Shown here: piece after piece, positions 10,412-12,287 of the stretch
How the letters are laid out: each line of letters starts with the position of its first letter
How positions within the stretch are numbered: position 1 is the first letter of the stretch
Assembly: GCA_020057445.1 (NCBI GenBank)
Contig: JAGVFV010000072.1
Coordinates: forward strand, 1-12,287
Source: an archaeon
Lineage (GTDB): Archaea > Nanobdellota > Nanobdellia > Woesearchaeales > JAHJEM01
Reading direction: 5' to 3'
DNA length: 12,287 nucleotides
Notes under the pieces: generated by a model
Seen by the model: the letters and a program-made list of their open reading frames with translations, nothing else
Database searches by the model: none
Told to the model about the DNA's origin: nothing
Program-made: the position numbers and the translations under genes

Positions 10412-11298
10412 TAAGAGTCCTCTCTTGTCAATTGTGCATGCAGCAGGATATTCTCAAAGACCCGAAGACCAGGACTTTGGCTTGGCATCGCGATCTTCCT
10501 TCTTCGTGCGTCATCTTTCTTCTTGAGATAATCTGAGGAGTGGTATGGTTCGACCAGGCATTCTGTGTGGTGCATGTGGCCAAACGCCCTTCCTGTTGAG
10601 TCGACAAGCCCTGCGATGCCTTCGACAGATCCGTTCGGATTGTAGGGGAATTCTTCTGTGGGTTCAGATTCTTCAGGATGCATGTACCATGCGAGCACGT
10701 GGCCGTATTCCATTGCCTTTCGTAAGTTTTCCCTTCCGATGTCCTCGGGAATGCTGCCGTACTTTTCCCAGAAGACGAGCTTTCCCTCGCCATGACGGTA
10801 AGGGACGTCCTTTAGGATCCTGTCCATGCCCTTGAATGGGACGGATTTCGTGTTGAGCAGGAGTGTGTTCCTTCCGACGCGGTAATCTCCGCAGTCATTC
10901 TCCATAAGGCTTGCGACCTGCTCTCTTTTCCCGTCGATCCCTGGAAGGATGCCAAGCTTCACCATGACCTGGTAGCCGTTGCATTGGCCATACATGATGC
11001 CGCCATCGTCGATGAAATCGAAGAGGTGGTCGCTTGCGGATTTCCCGTCGATCTTGGACGACCGCAGGATCGCGACAAGGTTCTGGGCGCAGCCGAGCTG
11101 GTCTCCGTGGAGGAATCCGCCCGCGAGGTCGAGCACGTGATATTTTTTTATGTCCAATGATCCTCTGATGAATTCGTTGATGTGTCGGACTTCAGAATTG
11201 ATGTCCATTCCTAGAAATGTTCCTGCCTTGCGGTAGGCGTGGCAGGCCTCTTCATAGCATCCGATGCCAAGTCCCTTGAACGTGAGGACGCGGATCAT
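10411..11298 (-). CDS. purQ: FGAM synthase glutaminase subunit (PurQ)
   Basis: This 295-residue class I glutamine amidotransferase supplies ammonia from glutamine to PurL. LAGGFLHGD (58-66) matches the family's PGGFSYGD. GQCNGYQ (104-110) carries nucleophile Cys106. RHGEGK (168-173) and YNPNGS (219-224) are family motifs. His244 and Glu246 in GHMHHTE complete the catalytic triad, although the usual sequence is G-x-MPHPER, so Pro and Arg are missing. Its length is nearer the glutaminase domain of large, single-chain PurL than small stand-alone PurQ (about 215-230). ATG 11298 overlaps the purL stop as ATGA and has GAGGTGGG just upstream; ATG 11307 would add three residues. The TAATG overlap with purM suggests coupled translation. 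Confidence 0.9.
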   Translation of the reverse strand: MIRVLTFKGLGIGCYEEACHAYRKAGTFLGMDINSEVRHINEFIRGSLDIKKYHVLDLAGGFLHGDQLGCAQNLVAILRSSKIDGKSASDHLFDFIDDGGIMYGQCNGYQVMVKLGILPGIDGKREQVASLMENDCGDYRVGRNTLLLNTKSVPFKGMDRILKDVPYRHGEGKLVFWEKYGSIPEDIGRENLRKAMEYGHVLAWYMHPEESEPTEEFPYNPNGSVEGIAGLVDSTGRAFGHMHHTECLVEPYHSSDYLKKKDDARRRKIAMPSQSPGLRVFENILLHAQLTREDS

Positions 11299-12287
11299 CT
11301 GTCCCACCTCGGCGGAAGGTCGTGCTGGAATGTCTTCTTGTAGGCGAGGAGCAGGTTGTGCATCTTTGCATGCTCGGCTTTTCCGTCATACCTGATGCCA
11401 AATGCATTCCCCTGCACTTCTCCGATGCATGCGTGTGAGACCTGGGAAAGCGTATTTTCGAGTTTCTCCCTTTTCCGCGGGTCGATCGAGACGAGATACC
11501 GTCCGGGCGTTCGCGAGAACAGGATCTCTTCTGGATTGATGATGATCTGTGATGGGACAAGGGACAGGTCAAGGCTGATGCCGAGGTTGTTGATTGCTGC
11601 TGCCTTGAATGCGCCGACTCCAAGCCCTCCTTTGTGCAGGTAGCTCGCAGAGGAGATGGTGCCTTCCTTGATGAGTTGTTCCATTGCCCGTGATTGGGAT
11701 ATGAAATTCTCGAAGGAGACTCGCGGGGAATTGCTGCCAAGATACCGTCTTCTCCTTTCTTCGATTCCCTTCATCTCATAATATTCTGTCCCGCCAAGTT
11801 CGTCCCGTGTCATGCCGATGATGTAGACAAGGTCTCCTTCACGCTTGAAATCCTGTCCAGGGATCCTCGTGTAGTTCGGTATCCTTGCAAGAGTGCTCAT
11901 GAGGAGGGTCGGCGGGTCGTGGATGTGCAGGATCCTCTCGTTCCCTTCTTCTTCGATGATGAAGAATTGCTGATAATCCGGAGGAAGTTTGTCAAAGGGA
12001 AAATCTGCAGGCACTCTGATCCGCAGGGAATTCTTCACGCTATCCTTTCCTGAGATCGTCGGGACAAGGAGGTTCAGGACTGAGTCGCGCATGCCCATGG
12101 CAAGCCTGATGACTTTTCCGCAGTTCTCCTTTCCCTGCGGGTTCTTGATCGGGTCATAGTCGAAGTTTGGCGTGCAGAAGTTGTCGCAGGCAGCCCACGA
12201 GTCAAGCCTGACCTTTTCAAGAGTTGGGAGGAGCGCACCTGCCGCGATTGCCTTTCCGATCATGTCTGTGAACGCTGTTGTCGCAGC
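11295..12287 (-). CDS. purL: FGAM synthase large subunit (PurL), C-terminal 330 residues
   Basis: The frame is open to the window edge, so this is the C-terminal part of a longer protein. It begins in the helix before the second AIR-synthase-like half (AATTAFTDMIGKAIAAGALLP). WAACDNF and PTISGKDSVKN follow, the counterparts of PurL's DNL/N-region and SGN-S or GKDSM loop. ELGGTEYYE, the HKGGLGVGA segment (DGGLAVA in others) and LFSRTPGRYLV (LFSESPGRFVV) complete the last domain. PurL uses ATP and PurQ-derived ammonia to convert FGAR to FGAM. The operon order is purL, purQ, purM with overlaps of a few bases. No purS is seen in the visible part. The promoter lies outside the window. Confidence 0.92.
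   Translation of the reverse strand, partial: AATTAFTDMIGKAIAAGALLPTLEKVRLDSWAACDNFCTPNFDYDPIKNPQGKENCGKVIRLAMGMRDSVLNLLVPTISGKDSVKNSLRIRVPADFPFDKLPPDYQQFFIIEEEGNERILHIHDPPTLLMSTLARIPNYTRIPGQDFKREGDLVYIIGMTRDELGGTEYYEMKGIEERRRRYLGSNSPRVSFENFISQSRAMEQLIKEGTISSASYLHKGGLGVGAFKAAAINNLGISLDLSLVPSQIIINPEEILFSRTPGRYLVSIDPRKREKLENTLSQVSHACIGEVQGNAFGIRYDGKAEHAKMHNLLLAYKKTFQHDLPPRWDR

Overview
The window looks like a piece of a DPANN-type archaeal chromosome, most like the Woesearchaeota/Pacearchaeota group; that placement is inference. Evidence for Archaea: TTTAAA-type TATA boxes placed a constant 28-31 nt before most lead start codons, a KH/beta-CASP ribonuclease (aCPSF1) beside a 20S proteasome beta subunit, class III (Q-x-S/A-x-E-F) prepilin signal peptides, and a tRNA-Ser(UGA) with a 15-nt bulge-helix-bulge intron.

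Layout. Positions 1-237 (minus) hold the start of an unrecognised one-pass membrane protein, divergent from a cluster of five paralogous, cysteine-containing prepilins (402-3477, plus). The second prepilin carries two signal-peptide cores separated by a hairpin-rich insertion. A 267-bp non-coding element with terminal inverted repeats and a 9-bp target duplication (a MITE-like element) separates prepilins 4 and 5 and ends just upstream of the prepilin 5 TATA box. Next come psmB and aCPSF1 (3583-6143), a conserved archaeal pairing linking protein and RNA turnover. After a repeat-bearing 199-bp spacer come two overlapping, paralogous unknown genes (6343-7379) and an HExxH zincin (7423-8052). The zincin's 3' end overlaps the antisense tRNA-Ser gene. 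A hairpin-rich spacer sharing sequence with the prepilin 2 insertion leads into a TumE/TumA-type toxin-antitoxin pair with a palindrome over its start site.

On the minus strand, 12287-9005 is a tightly overlapping purine operon read purL (partial), purQ, purM. It would carry out FGAR to FGAM to AIR. The PurM-like protein is unusually long and appears to contain two copies of the N-terminal AIR-synthase lobe. The toxin-antitoxin pair and the purine operon converge with no spacer: their stop codons form the palindrome TGATCA.

The most interesting material is the small hairpin-based repeat elements: the MITE-like element with its target duplication, a second repeat family found once inside a prepilin gene and once between genes, and the chimeric prepilin the latter appears to have produced.
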